Source: a virus. From it: a DNA stretch of 52,884 bases. The notes under the pieces are model-generated. The model ran no database searches. It was not told where the DNA came from and worked only from the letters and a program-made list of their open reading frames with translations. Made by a program: the position numbers and the translations under genes. Below, in pieces: positions 40,718-48,484 of the stretch; the first letter of the stretch is position 1, and each line of letters opens with the position of its first letter. The DNA lies in IMG/VR virus record IMGVR_UViG_3300037247_001071, positions 1 to 52,884 of that record, one strand, 5' to 3'.

Positions 40718-42819
40718 TACTTCCACACCTCGCTCATTTCAAAGGCCACAGGGGGTACGGGCACCGATGGACAAACAGTCCGAAGCGCGGCCTCCATGCA
40801 CTTCGTCAAAATCCGGCCGTCCCCTTGGGCCCAGACCGTCTTGGACTCTACGGTGATGCTGTCGTGCACCACGGCCACCACGTTGAGGCCGGCTACGCAG
40901 CAATTGTTGAACGCTTCGGTGATGACGTCGGCGCCGGTGCCCTGGAAGAAGGCGTTGGCGGCGGCGCTGTACCGGCGATCCGGGATGGTACGCCCAGTCG
41001 GCAGTACCACCGTGTAAACGGCACCCTTGTTGATCCGGCGCGTCAGCTCGAAGGCGCTGGGCCACGTTTCCTCGGGGTCGAACCCCAGACGCTCCAGCCA
41101 CTCGGTGGTGTCCATACCGGGGGGTTTCAACTGCTTGTACGGATTCACCTCGAACGTGTTCAGGTACTCCCGGATGTCAGGGTATGCCGCGAACCAGCGG
41201 TTGCGGATCTCGTACGCCTTCTTTCGATCCCAGCCCAGGTTCATGACCTTCGACTGCAGCCAGAAACGACGCACACCCATGCCGCCGGGGAGCCCGAAGT
41301 TCGCGACCTTCGCGGCCTGCCGCTCGTCCGCCGCCACGTTCTCGACGCCCTTGCCGTACATGAGCGCAGCGGTCTGCGTGTGTACGTCAACGCCGCTGAG
41401 GAGGGACTCCATCAAGCGGCCCCTGATCCCCATGCAATGCATGACATGGGCAAGCGTGTAGAGTTCGAGCGTCGAGTAGTCGGCTATCACAAACTGGCAA
41501 CCCTTCCGCGCACGGTAGATCTTGCGCAGCTTCTTCGGCACTTGTGTGATGTTGACTTTCCGGCATGCCCATCTTCCCGTGGCGGCGCCGGGGATGTAGT
41601 AGGAAGGCTTCACTTCCTTGGCGCGCGCCTCAGTGAGCGGGCGGAGGAACGCGGTCAAGTACTTGTAGGCCTTCTGGTACTCCAGGAAGACCTTCAGGTC
41701 ATCGGGCAGCGCGCCCTCATAATCCTTCCAGTCGTCCCGTTTCAAGGACACCCGGCTTTGCTTACCGGACGTGGGCGCCTCGAAGTCCTGCTCGTCAGCA
41801 AACGCCTGGAATGCGGTGCGCAGAGCACCCTCGTTCTTGACGACGCGGCCCTCGACCTGTTCCAGTTCACCCCTCCAGCGGCGGCGCATCATGGGCGGGT
41901 CGTCTTGGTAGGGCTCCCACCGTCGGCCGATGTCCGGAGAAACATCGAGCTTGGGGCACTCCACAACATGGGGGAATACCTCGGCGCCGGGCTTGCGGAC
42001 GATGCGCGCGAAGCCCGCTCGAACCATGGCGCCCTGGAGCCCGCGCACTGTGCGCTCGTAACCGTCTTGCTCCTTCGCCAGGACCTCCGGATCTACCTCC
42101 AGGCCCTTCGGCACGAGGTACCAGGAACACCACGCCGCGGCCTTGGAGTACACGATGTCCGGGTGCTCCATGTCGGTGCCCGGGTGGCAGGCGATGAGCT
42201 TGTTCGGCGGCGGAGTCTTCCAGTGATTGCGGAAGCTCCCCAGGGGCAACGCGGCGAGGACCTTGGCGATGTCCGCGGTGACGTGTGCGTCCTGCAGGGC
42301 GTAATCACGTTGCTCCTGGGTCAGCTCCATGTCCCGGCGGAACGAAGTGCGCACGTCGCCTTTCTCCAGGACCCGGTAGAGCAGCTTCTCCGAGAGGTAT
42401 GCCAGCGTGATGGCCTTGTCCGTCGGGTCCGGGTGGCGCAGCAGGTACATGACGCGGGTGTCCCGGACGCGACCTTCTTCGACGAGTGTCTCGATCCGCG
42501 GCCGGAGCTCCGGGAACTGCTTCGTGATGACGGCGAGGTCAAACGCCACGTTGTGGAAGCAATACACCACGTCGTCGTCCTGCTCGAACAGCCGGCGGTG
42601 GGCTTGCTCATCCTCCCAGGTTAGCAGCCCAGCCTGCGCGGCCTTGAGGATGATAGCGCTGCCGGGCGACAGCCTCACCGGCTCGGGCATGTCATGCTTC
42701 GCGCCGGCAAAGGCCCACGTGGTGACGATGAGGTCGGGTACGTGGTGCCGGGTGTTCACCTTTGCGGAGCCCTGCGGAGGGATCAGCGTGGTCTCGGTGT
42801 CCAGAGCTAGATACCGCAT
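40717..42819 (-). CDS. polA: DNA polymerase, family A with 3'-5' exonuclease
   Basis: The ATG at 42819 has GGAGG upstream; the longer frame lies over the HNH gene. The 700-residue protein has exonuclease motifs YLALDTETT (D7, E9), FHNVAFDLAV and YALQDAHVTAD. Polymerase motif A is FVIADYSTLELYTLAHV, motif B RQAAKVANFGLPGGMG, motif C VVAVVHDSI. Motif A has Tyr where family A polymerases usually have Arg, and motif C has HDS instead of HDE. It lacks the 5' nuclease domain. It is the replicative polymerase of the phage. Confidence 0.9.
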   Translation of the reverse strand: MRYLALDTETTLIPPQGSAKVNTRHHVPDLIVTTWAFAGAKHDMPEPVRLSPGSAIILKAAQAGLLTWEDEQAHRRLFEQDDDVVYCFHNVAFDLAVITKQFPELRPRIETLVEEGRVRDTRVMYLLRHPDPTDKAITLAYLSEKLLYRVLEKGDVRTSFRRDMELTQEQRDYALQDAHVTADIAKVLAALPLGSFRNHWKTPPPNKLIACHPGTDMEHPDIVYSKAAAWCSWYLVPKGLEVDPEVLAKEQDGYERTVRGLQGAMVRAGFARIVRKPGAEVFPHVVECPKLDVSPDIGRRWEPYQDDPPMMRRRWRGELEQVEGRVVKNEGALRTAFQAFADEQDFEAPTSGKQSRVSLKRDDWKDYEGALPDDLKVFLEYQKAYKYLTAFLRPLTEARAKEVKPSYYIPGAATGRWACRKVNITQVPKKLRKIYRARKGCQFVIADYSTLELYTLAHVMHCMGIRGRLMESLLSGVDVHTQTAALMYGKGVENVAADERQAAKVANFGLPGGMGVRRFWLQSKVMNLGWDRKKAYEIRNRWFAAYPDIREYLNTFEVNPYKQLKPPGMDTTEWLERLGFDPEETWPSAFELTRRINKGAVYTVVLPTGRTIPDRRYSAAANAFFQGTGADVITEAFNNCCVAGLNVVAVVHDSITVESKTVWAQGDGRILTKCMEAALRTVCPSVPVPPVAFEMSEVWK

Positions 42820-43136
42820 TGGCGCCTCCGTCTCGCGTGGGCTTCGACGTGACACGAGGCACAGAGCACCCGGAGCACGGGATAGTCCGGGTAATTGTGA
42901 CGCCGCAGCCAGATGTGCAGGTTTCGCCCCCCGTGACCACTCATCACAGCGCGGTGGGCGGCGCCGTCCCAGTTCACGTGGTGCAGCTGCAGCGCTTCGC
43001 CGGTATACCCGCAACTCGCACAGTGCCCGCCGTAGTGTCGGATCGCCTCGCGTTTCAGTCGCGCGTTGTAGGCGTTGTCCGAGTTCCGCTTTGCTTCGGA
43101 CGTGACACGTGGTTGCCCTTGGACCTTATTTGACAT
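42807..43136 (-). CDS. HNH endonuclease (109 aa)
   Basis: The ATG at 43136 overlaps the HD gene's end, and its stop overlaps the polymerase start. It has a zinc-stabilised HNH core: HCASCGYTGEALQLHHVNWD, then VLRVLCASCHVEAHAR (two CxxC pairs, HH). The fully coupled position between HD and polymerase genes suggests it is now an integral gene, though free HNH genes often act as homing nucleases. Confidence 0.8.
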   Translation of the reverse strand: MSNKVQGQPRVTSEAKRNSDNAYNARLKREAIRHYGGHCASCGYTGEALQLHHVNWDGAAHRAVMSGHGGRNLHIWLRRHNYPDYPVLRVLCASCHVEAHARRRRQCGI

Positions 43137-43746
43137 TCGCAGGCTCCTGACGTGCTTCCTGGATCCTGTCGTAGTAGACCTCCCAGAGACTCGCGCAGTC
43201 GTCTGGCGACATGGGCGTATAGTACTGAAGCAGATCGAGCTCGTGTTGCTTAAGATCTGTGTACTCAATCATACCATGATCGTTACGCATGAGCCAGTAG
43301 ATTTCGATTCGGCCCATGTCCTTATCCGCCGCGTGTACATGGTGGTCCATGCCGACATCTGTGAAAAGACCAGCCACTTCGTGAACCAGCCCAAGAATAC
43401 CTGCTTCCAGGATCTTGAATTGTTTTGCGTCGATCACTCTCTGCACCGGCGCGGTGAGATCTCCGACATACGCTTCGCCGGCGTCGTGAAGCAACCCCGC
43501 AAGCTGAACGTCGGGCCCGTAACCTCGCATGCGCAACAGCTTTACGACGTTGACACAGTGCTGGGCCACGGAGTAGAAGTGCTTCAGATGACCATTGAAC
43601 CTACACTGCATACCCAAAGCACGTGAGATGTCCGCGAGGTTGGGCTTCTTGTCACCGAGAAGGTCGAAGCCTTCGCCGGTCGCCGTGAACATGAACCCCC
43701 GAGAGCGGGGTTTGTTGCCGCCGTTGTACCAGTTATTTCCAGACAA
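43126..43746 (-). CDS. HD-domain phosphohydrolase (YfbR-like)
   Basis: The 206-residue protein has FYSVAQHCVNV (H63), LAGLLHDAGEAYVGD (H87, D88) and AADKDMGRIE, the H...HD...D metal site of HD enzymes, in the arrangement of YfbR-like 5'-deoxynucleotidases. It would act on dNMPs or related nucleotides. Place between primase and polymerase genes fits nucleotide metabolism. The substrate is inferred from family resemblance. Confidence 0.8.
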   Translation of the reverse strand: MSGNNWYNGGNKPRSRGFMFTATGEGFDLLGDKKPNLADISRALGMQCRFNGHLKHFYSVAQHCVNVVKLLRMRGYGPDVQLAGLLHDAGEAYVGDLTAPVQRVIDAKQFKILEAGILGLVHEVAGLFTDVGMDHHVHAADKDMGRIEIYWLMRNDHGMIEYTDLKQHELDLLQYYTPMSPDDCASLWEVYYDRIQEARQEPANVK

Positions 43747-45241
43747 AATCCGTTCCTTCCTGCACGACGGTCATGCCGAACGCGCGCGCGCCGAGGTCCG
43801 CCTGTGTGAGTTTGATCAAGAAATTGACACTACCGTGTATGAACTCGTCATTCAGCCCGCCGGCGGGAAAGTAGGGTTCATCGAGTTTCTCGGGGTGATT
43901 CTTCATGAGGCTACCGAGTACCCGTTTGTTGTACGTCTTGCCGCTGTTCAACGCGCGCTGCAATGCCCACCGTGCATGTGTCTGAGTCTCGCTGAACACC
44001 CGACAGTATGCAGCAAGACCCGCCTCCAGGAAGGGTGCCATACGTCCCATGCTCATGCCACCCTTAATCGGGTCGGCGTTGGCGTGCGCGTGCATGATCT
44101 CGTAGATGATCTCGTTGCGGTGCGCGCGGGCATAGTTGATTGGCACGACGGACAGCCGCTGAGACTCACCTGGGATCTCCACGCGGAGGATCCTAGCGAG
44201 CATGTCACAGTGAAAACTGGCCGCCCCGATCACGCAGTTCATGATGAACAGCTTGCCAGGAAACTCGGTGCTCTCTGCCTCGAACTTGCCGCGTGCCTGG
44301 ATCACCGCGGTAGACCCAGTCACAGCGATTCGGTGGATGTAGTCCACGGCCTTGTCGATGTTGTCGTGCACCTCGACGCGGTCGGTGCGCAAGGACGCGA
44401 TGCTCTCGTCGTCCACGGCATCCCGACCCCGGCGCATGGACTTGACGCCTTGCTTCTTGTCGATCAGGTACTTGATCGCTGAGGCCAACTCTGTCTTACC
44501 CCGGCCGCGCTCCCAGGAGTCAATCACCAGAATCGGCCGCTGTTCGGTGAGGCTGGCAACGTGGAATGTCCCCAGCAGAAACGTATACACAGCACAGTGA
44601 GAATGAGGTGGCAAGTCGAAGCCGCTGAACAGCGCGCGAAGGTGCGTGTAATCTTCCGGCCCCTGCCGCAGGTTCACAACGGGGTGCGCAGGCATCCACT
44701 CGGGATCGGGGTACCGGGGATCCTTGTGGTACGGGTGCTGGAGGATCCCCGCGGCGGCAGTGACCCCTTCCCAGTCGCCGGACTGCGACATAAGGCGGCA
44801 CAGGCCCTCCGGTGGAGAGCGCAACACGCGCCTCACATCGTCCCCTCCCTCCCCGGCCCGAACGAAGTCGTGCGCGGACTCGCAGCCATTACGGCTCCAG
44901 ATGCCCCATTCGTACGGCGGGCTGGGGCTCGGAGTGATGACGAAGAGCACCCGGCCCTGTAGCCACTTGGCGACCGCCGCCTCGTTATTCAAGGGGGCCC
45001 AGGTCTTCGCGCCCCGGGCGTAGAGCTTGTTCATGTACGTGCGCACCAGCCCGGCCTCCGACAGCGCGGCGGCGAGCTCAATCAAAAACTGCATGTCCGA
45101 GCGAACCACGTTGTTACGCACCATGGTGTGCCCCTCCGGGACAGTCACGAGCACACGATGGGGCCCCAAGTGCGACGGCAGGCGCCAGAAGCACGGGTCG
45201 CCGGGGTAGGTGCGGAATAGCGGGGCTTGCTCCCAGGTCAT
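43733..45241 (-). CDS. Primase/helicase-like P-loop ATPase (502 aa)
   Basis: The ATG at 45241 follows GAGGAG and overlaps the RHH gene stop. Around residue 245 is the Walker A ILVIDSWERGRGKTELASA; VEVHDNIDKAVDYIHR is a likely sensor/Walker B region, and a C-terminal domain (LNDEFIHGSVNFLIKLTQAD) follows. The N-terminal half is not a clear primase, but the layout (N-terminal domain plus D5/P4-like ATPase) and the position in front of the polymerase point to replication initiation or unwinding. Confidence 0.65.
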   Translation of the reverse strand: MTWEQAPLFRTYPGDPCFWRLPSHLGPHRVLVTVPEGHTMVRNNVVRSDMQFLIELAAALSEAGLVRTYMNKLYARGAKTWAPLNNEAAVAKWLQGRVLFVITPSPSPPYEWGIWSRNGCESAHDFVRAGEGGDDVRRVLRSPPEGLCRLMSQSGDWEGVTAAAGILQHPYHKDPRYPDPEWMPAHPVVNLRQGPEDYTHLRALFSGFDLPPHSHCAVYTFLLGTFHVASLTEQRPILVIDSWERGRGKTELASAIKYLIDKKQGVKSMRRGRDAVDDESIASLRTDRVEVHDNIDKAVDYIHRIAVTGSTAVIQARGKFEAESTEFPGKLFIMNCVIGAASFHCDMLARILRVEIPGESQRLSVVPINYARAHRNEIIYEIMHAHANADPIKGGMSMGRMAPFLEAGLAAYCRVFSETQTHARWALQRALNSGKTYNKRVLGSLMKNHPEKLDEPYFPAGGLNDEFIHGSVNFLIKLTQADLGARAFGMTVVQEGTDFVWK

Positions 45242-45516
45242 TCTAGCTCCTCGTGCCACCTAGGACGTGGGTCCCACACGTACTCCGTGAGCAGCTTGCG
45301 GATCAGATTCGCCGGCAACTTGCCGGTCCGTATGATCGCGGCCCAGACCTCGTCAGTCAGGCGCACCTGGAAGACCTCCCCGGGCTTGACCTTCTTCTCG
45401 GGCAAACCGAGCGACTCGCGGGCGAGCTTCTCGACCAGCTTCGAGAGCTTGATCTCCGGGTGTGCCTCCAAAAAGGCCAAGATGTCCTTCGGTAGGCGCA
45501 GGCGGAAGTCGTGCAT
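45238..45516 (-). CDS. Tandem ribbon-helix-helix protein (92 aa)
   Basis: The ATG at 45516 has a perfect GGAGGA site. Residues 3-38 (DFRLRLPKDILAFLEAHPEI, KLSKLVEKLARESL) and residues about 54-86 (VFQVRLTDEVWAAIIRTGKL, PANLIRKLLTEYV) each look like a beta strand plus two helices, so two RHH units in one chain. This would make a ready-made DNA-binding dimer. It precedes the primase gene and may regulate it. Confidence 0.55.
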   Translation of the reverse strand: MHDFRLRLPKDILAFLEAHPEIKLSKLVEKLARESLGLPEKKVKPGEVFQVRLTDEVWAAIIRTGKLPANLIRKLLTEYVWDPRPRWHEELE

Positions 45517-45523
45517 GTTCCTC

Positions 45524-45796
45524 CTAGAACTCGAGAAAGTCGTTCTTCTCCGGCTGCGGCGGAACCCCCGGGTTCTGATCCGCGTAACGCTCTTCAAGCA
45601 TGCGCGTTATCAGGTCCTGGGTGTGATCCACGGACGGCAGCACCATGAGCATGTAATCGCCACTCACGGCCTGCAGCTCGTAGCCCTGCTTCGAGAGGCC
45701 GTTGATCTCCTGCTCGGTGATCGAGATGTCGGCGTTGATCGAGAGCAGCCGGTACTTCGGCAGTACGTTCTCGACTTCGGGAGTATCGTCCGACAT
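45524..45796 (-). CDS. Hypothetical protein (90 aa)
   Basis: Acidic N-terminus (SDDTPEVENVLPKYRLLS), then a helical TEQEINGLSKQGYELQAVSG and a Pro-rich end. AAAGGG precedes the ATG. The middle resembles small 'sticky end' proteins (GYELV type, DUF4177-like) in pattern. Function unknown. Confidence 0.55.
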   Translation of the reverse strand: MSDDTPEVENVLPKYRLLSINADISITEQEINGLSKQGYELQAVSGDYMLMVLPSVDHTQDLITRMLEERYADQNPGVPPQPEKNDFLEF

Positions 45797-45808
45797 AGCG
45801 GACCCTTT

Positions 45809-46417
45809 CTAGCGTGCCGGCACGCCCTTCACAGTGGCGCCGGGTGGCACGTGTTTGGTGACTACGGAGCCGGCGCCGACAGTGGCCCAGGCTCCTATGT
45901 TGATTCCGGGTAAGATCGTGGCTCCGGCACCTATGTAGGCACCGGTGTCGAGGCAACACCGGCCACTGATGTTCACACCGTGCGCGATGAAGGAATGTGC
46001 CCCGATAAGGGTCTCGTGGCCGATGAGAGATCCCATGTGAATCGCAACGTTCGTTCCGAGAATGCAGCCGGCCTGGATCTTCACGCCCTCCTGGAAGTAG
46101 GCGCCTGGCCCAACGTGGGCATGCGCGCGACTCACGGACGGGTGAATCGCGGACGTGAGAGTATACCCTGCTACATGAATCTTGTCAAGGACTTCTTTCC
46201 GGGCGACCGTGGAATTGCAGACGGCGTTGATTACATTCGCGCGAGCGGGCGCCCCAGGGTACACAGGGTAGCCTAGATACTCGTGGTCATTCTCCGGGGT
46301 GTACTCGAACTTCTCCCAATCGTCGTCAAGGAAGGCCTCCAGCCGGTACCCCGGGATCGCCTCCACGAGCGCGACGAGCTCGGGGTTGCTGGCGCCGTAG
46401 ACGTACACGTGCTTCAT
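45809..46417 (-). CDS. PglD/NeuD-like sugar acyltransferase (hexapeptide repeat)
   Basis: The 202-residue protein has a Rossmann-like N-terminus (VYVYGASNPELV, then FLDDDWEKF), typical of PglD/NeuD. A left-handed beta-helix follows from about residue 100 (VGPGAYFQEGVKIQAGCILG ... GAYIGAGATILPGINIG) and ends GVPAR. LIGHETLIGAH (H134) matches the catalytic His region. PglD acetylates the 4-amino group of UDP-sugars and NeuD acetylates sialic acid. It is the natural partner for the SDR and DegT-type enzymes. It holds a strong internal promoter at 46160-46188. Confidence 0.75.
   Translation of the reverse strand: MKHVYVYGASNPELVALVEAIPGYRLEAFLDDDWEKFEYTPENDHEYLGYPVYPGAPARANVINAVCNSTVARKEVLDKIHVAGYTLTSAIHPSVSRAHAHVGPGAYFQEGVKIQAGCILGTNVAIHMGSLIGHETLIGAHSFIAHGVNISGRCCLDTGAYIGAGATILPGINIGAWATVGAGSVVTKHVPPGATVKGVPAR
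46160..46188 (-). promoter_or_regulatory. Near-consensus promoter inside the acyltransferase gene
   Basis: On the minus strand there is TTGACA (46183-46188), a 17-nt spacer and TATACT (46160-46165) preceded by GGG. Transcription would lead into the RHH, primase, HD, HNH and polymerase genes. The GGGTATACT word also occurs in the DUF932 promoter. It lies inside coding sequence, so chance similarity must be excluded. Confidence 0.5.
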
Positions 46418-46839
46418 TACGGCGCCTCCAGGATCGGCCGAGAACTACGGGGCTGTGCCGACTTCGCGCCGAAGCGGCGAACGGCCCAGTACCAGAGCTT
46501 CGCGCGCCAGCGCCACATGCCGGCCTTCACGAGGTGCTCGTAGAAGAGACGGTCTGCCTCCCAGCGGTAGCTCTTAGGCACAAGGCCCTGGCGCATGGCT
46601 TGGTACAGTGCGTCGTGGCACAGGGAGGCCCAGATCGAGGCCGGGGTGTCGCGGGTCGGGCCGCTGGGACCGTCCCAAGCATACCCGGGAGCGATGTGTA
46701 GTGTACCGCCCTTGTCCAGGCGCGCCCACATGTAGTCGAACTCGACCCCGAGGAGCATGAGCCCCAGGCTGAAGGTGGTCTCGGCGGCGCCGACGGCCAC
46801 TTGATACTTGTACCCCTTGCGGTACTTCACTCGTCCCAC
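46417..46839 (-). CDS. DUF1353 family protein
   Basis: GTG start; overlaps the upstream gene by 13 nt. The 140-residue protein has IAPGYAWDGPSGPTRDTPAS, WASLCHDALYQAMRQG and ADRLFYEHLVKAGM, the defining DUF1353 pattern (pG-DGaS-P, HDALYQ, DrlF). DUF1353 proteins occur in phages and prophages and their role is unknown. Confidence 0.8.
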   Translation of the reverse strand: MGRVKYRKGYKYQVAVGAAETTFSLGLMLLGVEFDYMWARLDKGGTLHIAPGYAWDGPSGPTRDTPASIWASLCHDALYQAMRQGLVPKSYRWEADRLFYEHLVKAGMWRWRAKLWYWAVRRFGAKSAQPRSSRPILEAP

Positions 46840-47102
46840 CCGATGTCCTTGCTGGCCTGTATCTGCTCGTCGTGAGGAGTCTTCTCACGTGCCCGAGCCA
46901 TGGCCGCGGAGAAGTATTCCCCGAGCTCGTCTTGAAACCACGGGCTCCCGACGGGCTCGAAACGCCACCGGCGCAGGAGTGCTGTATACGAGGCGTTGTC
47001 AATCCACTTGCGCATGTTCACTTCCGACATACCGAAAATCCTCTCGTAGTTGGTACTGTATTTGCGGGGGTCCACCCGGCGCAGGCGGTCACCTTTACTC
47101 AC
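46827..47102 (-). CDS. Hypothetical protein (91 aa)
   Basis: GTG start overlapping the upstream stop by 8 nt. Basic first half (SKGDRLRRVDPRKYSTNYER), Trp-rich middle (RRWRFEPVGSPWFQDELGEY). No family recognised. Confidence 0.6.
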   Translation of the reverse strand: MSKGDRLRRVDPRKYSTNYERIFGMSEVNMRKWIDNASYTALLRRWRFEPVGSPWFQDELGEYFSAAMARAREKTPHDEQIQASKDIGWDE

Positions 47103-47319
47103 CGTCTGGCACTAACCCGTCCATGATTTCCTTCCAACACTCGGGACAGTAGGTGCAGTGAGTGTAGGGATCGAATGCGACCCAGCCTTTTGAGGCCATG
47201 TCCTCAATGGCCCCCCTTAAGGGCACGGTGCGCAGCGGCTCCTCGTAGGTTTGCTGAAGGGTCTTACACCCGTCAATGGTAGCGTCGCAGCCATCGCACT
47301 CAAATTTCACGGTTATCAT
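47095..47319 (-). CDS. Small zinc-ribbon-like protein (74 aa)
   Basis: Begins MITVKFECDGCDATIDGC and later has HCTYCPECWKEIMDG; the two CxxC knuckles form a zinc ribbon. It is the first gene behind the promoter and structured leader at 47350-47454. No exact function is known for this class. Confidence 0.65.
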   Translation of the reverse strand: MITVKFECDGCDATIDGCKTLQQTYEEPLRTVPLRGAIEDMASKGWVAFDPYTHCTYCPECWKEIMDGLVPDGE

Positions 47320-47349
47320 GCGGTGAATGTCCTTCCTATTCGACGCAAA

Positions 47350-47419
47350 GTGAGGACGGCAGTTCGGATCTCGGACCCGACCCCGGGAGCTACCCAGGGC
47401 TCCAACACGCCGTCCTCAC
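47350..47419 (-). promoter_or_regulatory. Structured 5' leader: long stem-loop
   Basis: A perfect 11-bp inverted repeat (GTGAGGACGGC with GCCGTCCTCAC) closes a 48-nt segment that can itself fold (GGAGC...GCTCC). On the minus strand the stem begins almost exactly where transcription from the promoter just upstream (47425-47454) should start. It may stabilise or regulate the mRNA of the 74-residue gene, or act as an attenuator. There is no T-run, so it is not a simple terminator. Confidence 0.6.
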
Positions 47420-47424
47420 GTATT

Positions 47425-47454
47425 AGCCTACCATGCTCCCCGGGATCTGTCAAG
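47425..47454 (-). promoter_or_regulatory. Leftward promoter upstream of the structured leader
   Basis: On the minus strand TTGACA (47449-47454), a perfect -35, is followed after 18 nt by TAGGCT (47425-47430), a weak -10. The -35 overlaps the stop codon of the gene upstream. The only sizeable gap in this part of the leftward arm lies here, supporting a real promoter. Confidence 0.5.
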
Positions 47455-47878
47455 AAGATTCTAGGGGAACGTACAGGGGGCACCATTTTGAATGGCGGCC
47501 GCCGACCTTGCCCGCCCCGCATTCGCATTTGGGTGGCCTGAGCGCCTCAGCGCAATTCAAGTGCGAGGTCCCATCGAGTGGGTAGAGATCGAGGTGCCCG
47601 AGAGGGTGTAGGCGCAGGGCCGCCTGCACCGCGGCGCTGCGAGGTTTGCCTGCCCCGCCCCCCTGATACAAAGGCACCTCGCGGATCGTAACGGTGACCT
47701 CGTAGTCACACTGGTCACAAAATACCATGACTCCAGGGGGCGTGCCCTTCTGCATGTAGTGATAGAGCTCCTTCGCAGATCTGCGAACAGTCTCCACGAG
47801 GAGATCCTTGCCAACCTGGGCAAGCTCCCAGCCTGCGAGACGCACAAGGAGGTGGCGCGGTGGGCTGGAGCTGCTCAC
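47450..47878 (-). CDS. Cys-rich hypothetical protein (142 aa)
   Basis: GTG start in a GTGA overlap. It has CDQCDYEVTVTIREV in the middle and PPKCECGAGKVGGRHSKWCP at the end, two probable zinc sites. The N-terminal 50 residues are helical (ELAQVGKDLLVETVRRSAKE). No named family. Confidence 0.6.
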   Translation of the reverse strand: MSSSSPPRHLLVRLAGWELAQVGKDLLVETVRRSAKELYHYMQKGTPPGVMVFCDQCDYEVTVTIREVPLYQGGGAGKPRSAAVQAALRLHPLGHLDLYPLDGTSHLNCAEALRPPKCECGAGKVGGRHSKWCPLYVPLESS

Positions 47879-48180
47879 TTGCGCACCAGCTTCGCAAGAG
47901 GCGGGGCAGCCTTGAACATCACCCCGCCGCCGGCCACGTTGTGGGCGGTCACGTCACGGAGGTAGGTGCCGCAGCAGGTGCAGAGGATCTCCGCGGGGCT
48001 CACGGTGTACGCTTTCCACGGGCGTCCCGCGCTGGCACAGGGAACCTCGACCACGACCATACCTTTTTTCTTGCCTCGGGCGACTACGCGAAGGAGCCGG
48101 CAGTAGCGCCACTCGTCCTTTACGTGAATGCGAAACCCGGAGGTGCGACCGGGCATGCTGTCGGTGTAGACGGTTTCCAT
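47875..48180 (-). CDS. Hypothetical protein (101 aa), full copy
   Basis: Begins METVYTDSMPGRTSGFRIHV and includes RLLRVVARGKKKGMVVVEV and ILCTCCGTYLRDV. Beta-rich with a short cysteine knuckle. The ATG follows 3 nt after the stop of the variable small gene. The first 38 codons are repeated at 1-114. Confidence 0.65.
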   Translation of the reverse strand: METVYTDSMPGRTSGFRIHVKDEWRYCRLLRVVARGKKKGMVVVEVPCASAGRPWKAYTVSPAEILCTCCGTYLRDVTAHNVAGGGVMFKAAPPLAKLVRK

Positions 48181-48183
48181 GGT

Positions 48184-48315
48184 TTACTTGTCCTTTCTAC
48201 GAAGCCAGCAAACTAGGCCGCGGGCCGTGAAAGGCTTCGGGTTATGCACCCGGGCTCGTGGCGTCCGTGGTGCGATGAGCAGAGGCCTGCGCTTCTTAGC
48301 TAAGGTCAAGGTCAA
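48184..48315 (-). CDS. Variable small basic protein, short allele (43 aa)
   Basis: Same TTG start, ribosome site and stop as the 64-residue allele at 118-312. After MTLTLAK the sequence differs completely (KKRRPLLIAPRTPRARV...) and becomes similar again only in WLRRKDK. It is very basic and rich in Pro and Arg. The frame is kept despite the exchanged core, supporting expression of both alleles in the phage population. Confidence 0.6.
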   Translation of the reverse strand: MTLTLAKKRRPLLIAPRTPRARVHNPKPFTARGLVCWLRRKDK

Positions 48316-48484
48316 GCTCCCCTTTCAGCATACCCAACATGGCACGCAAGACTTTCTCGTTCACGAATACCCACATATCCGATTGACCGCTGGAAGACAA
48401 GGCATCGATAAGTATGTCCCCTTCGGGGTCTGGGGTGCCATCGGTGGTGTAGGTCCATCCCCCAGCGGTCCACGTAATTTTCAC
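48296..48484 (-). CDS. Hypothetical protein (62 aa), second copy
   Basis: Identical to 293-481. Confidence 0.7.
   Translation of the reverse strand: MKITWTAGGWTYTTDGTPDPEGDILIDALSSSGQSDMWVFVNEKVLRAMLGMLKGELDLDLS

Noticed and set aside
40825-42624. Long plus-strand open frame of 599 codons opposite the DNA polymerase gene
   Set aside because: The minus strand has all polymerase and exonuclease motifs; the plus-strand frame shows only shadow composition.
47316-47528. Minus-strand 70-codon frame over the structured leader
   Set aside because: It covers the promoter and stem-loop and overlaps the real gene at 47450-47878; no ribosome site, Pro/Gly/Arg-rich shadow-like sequence.
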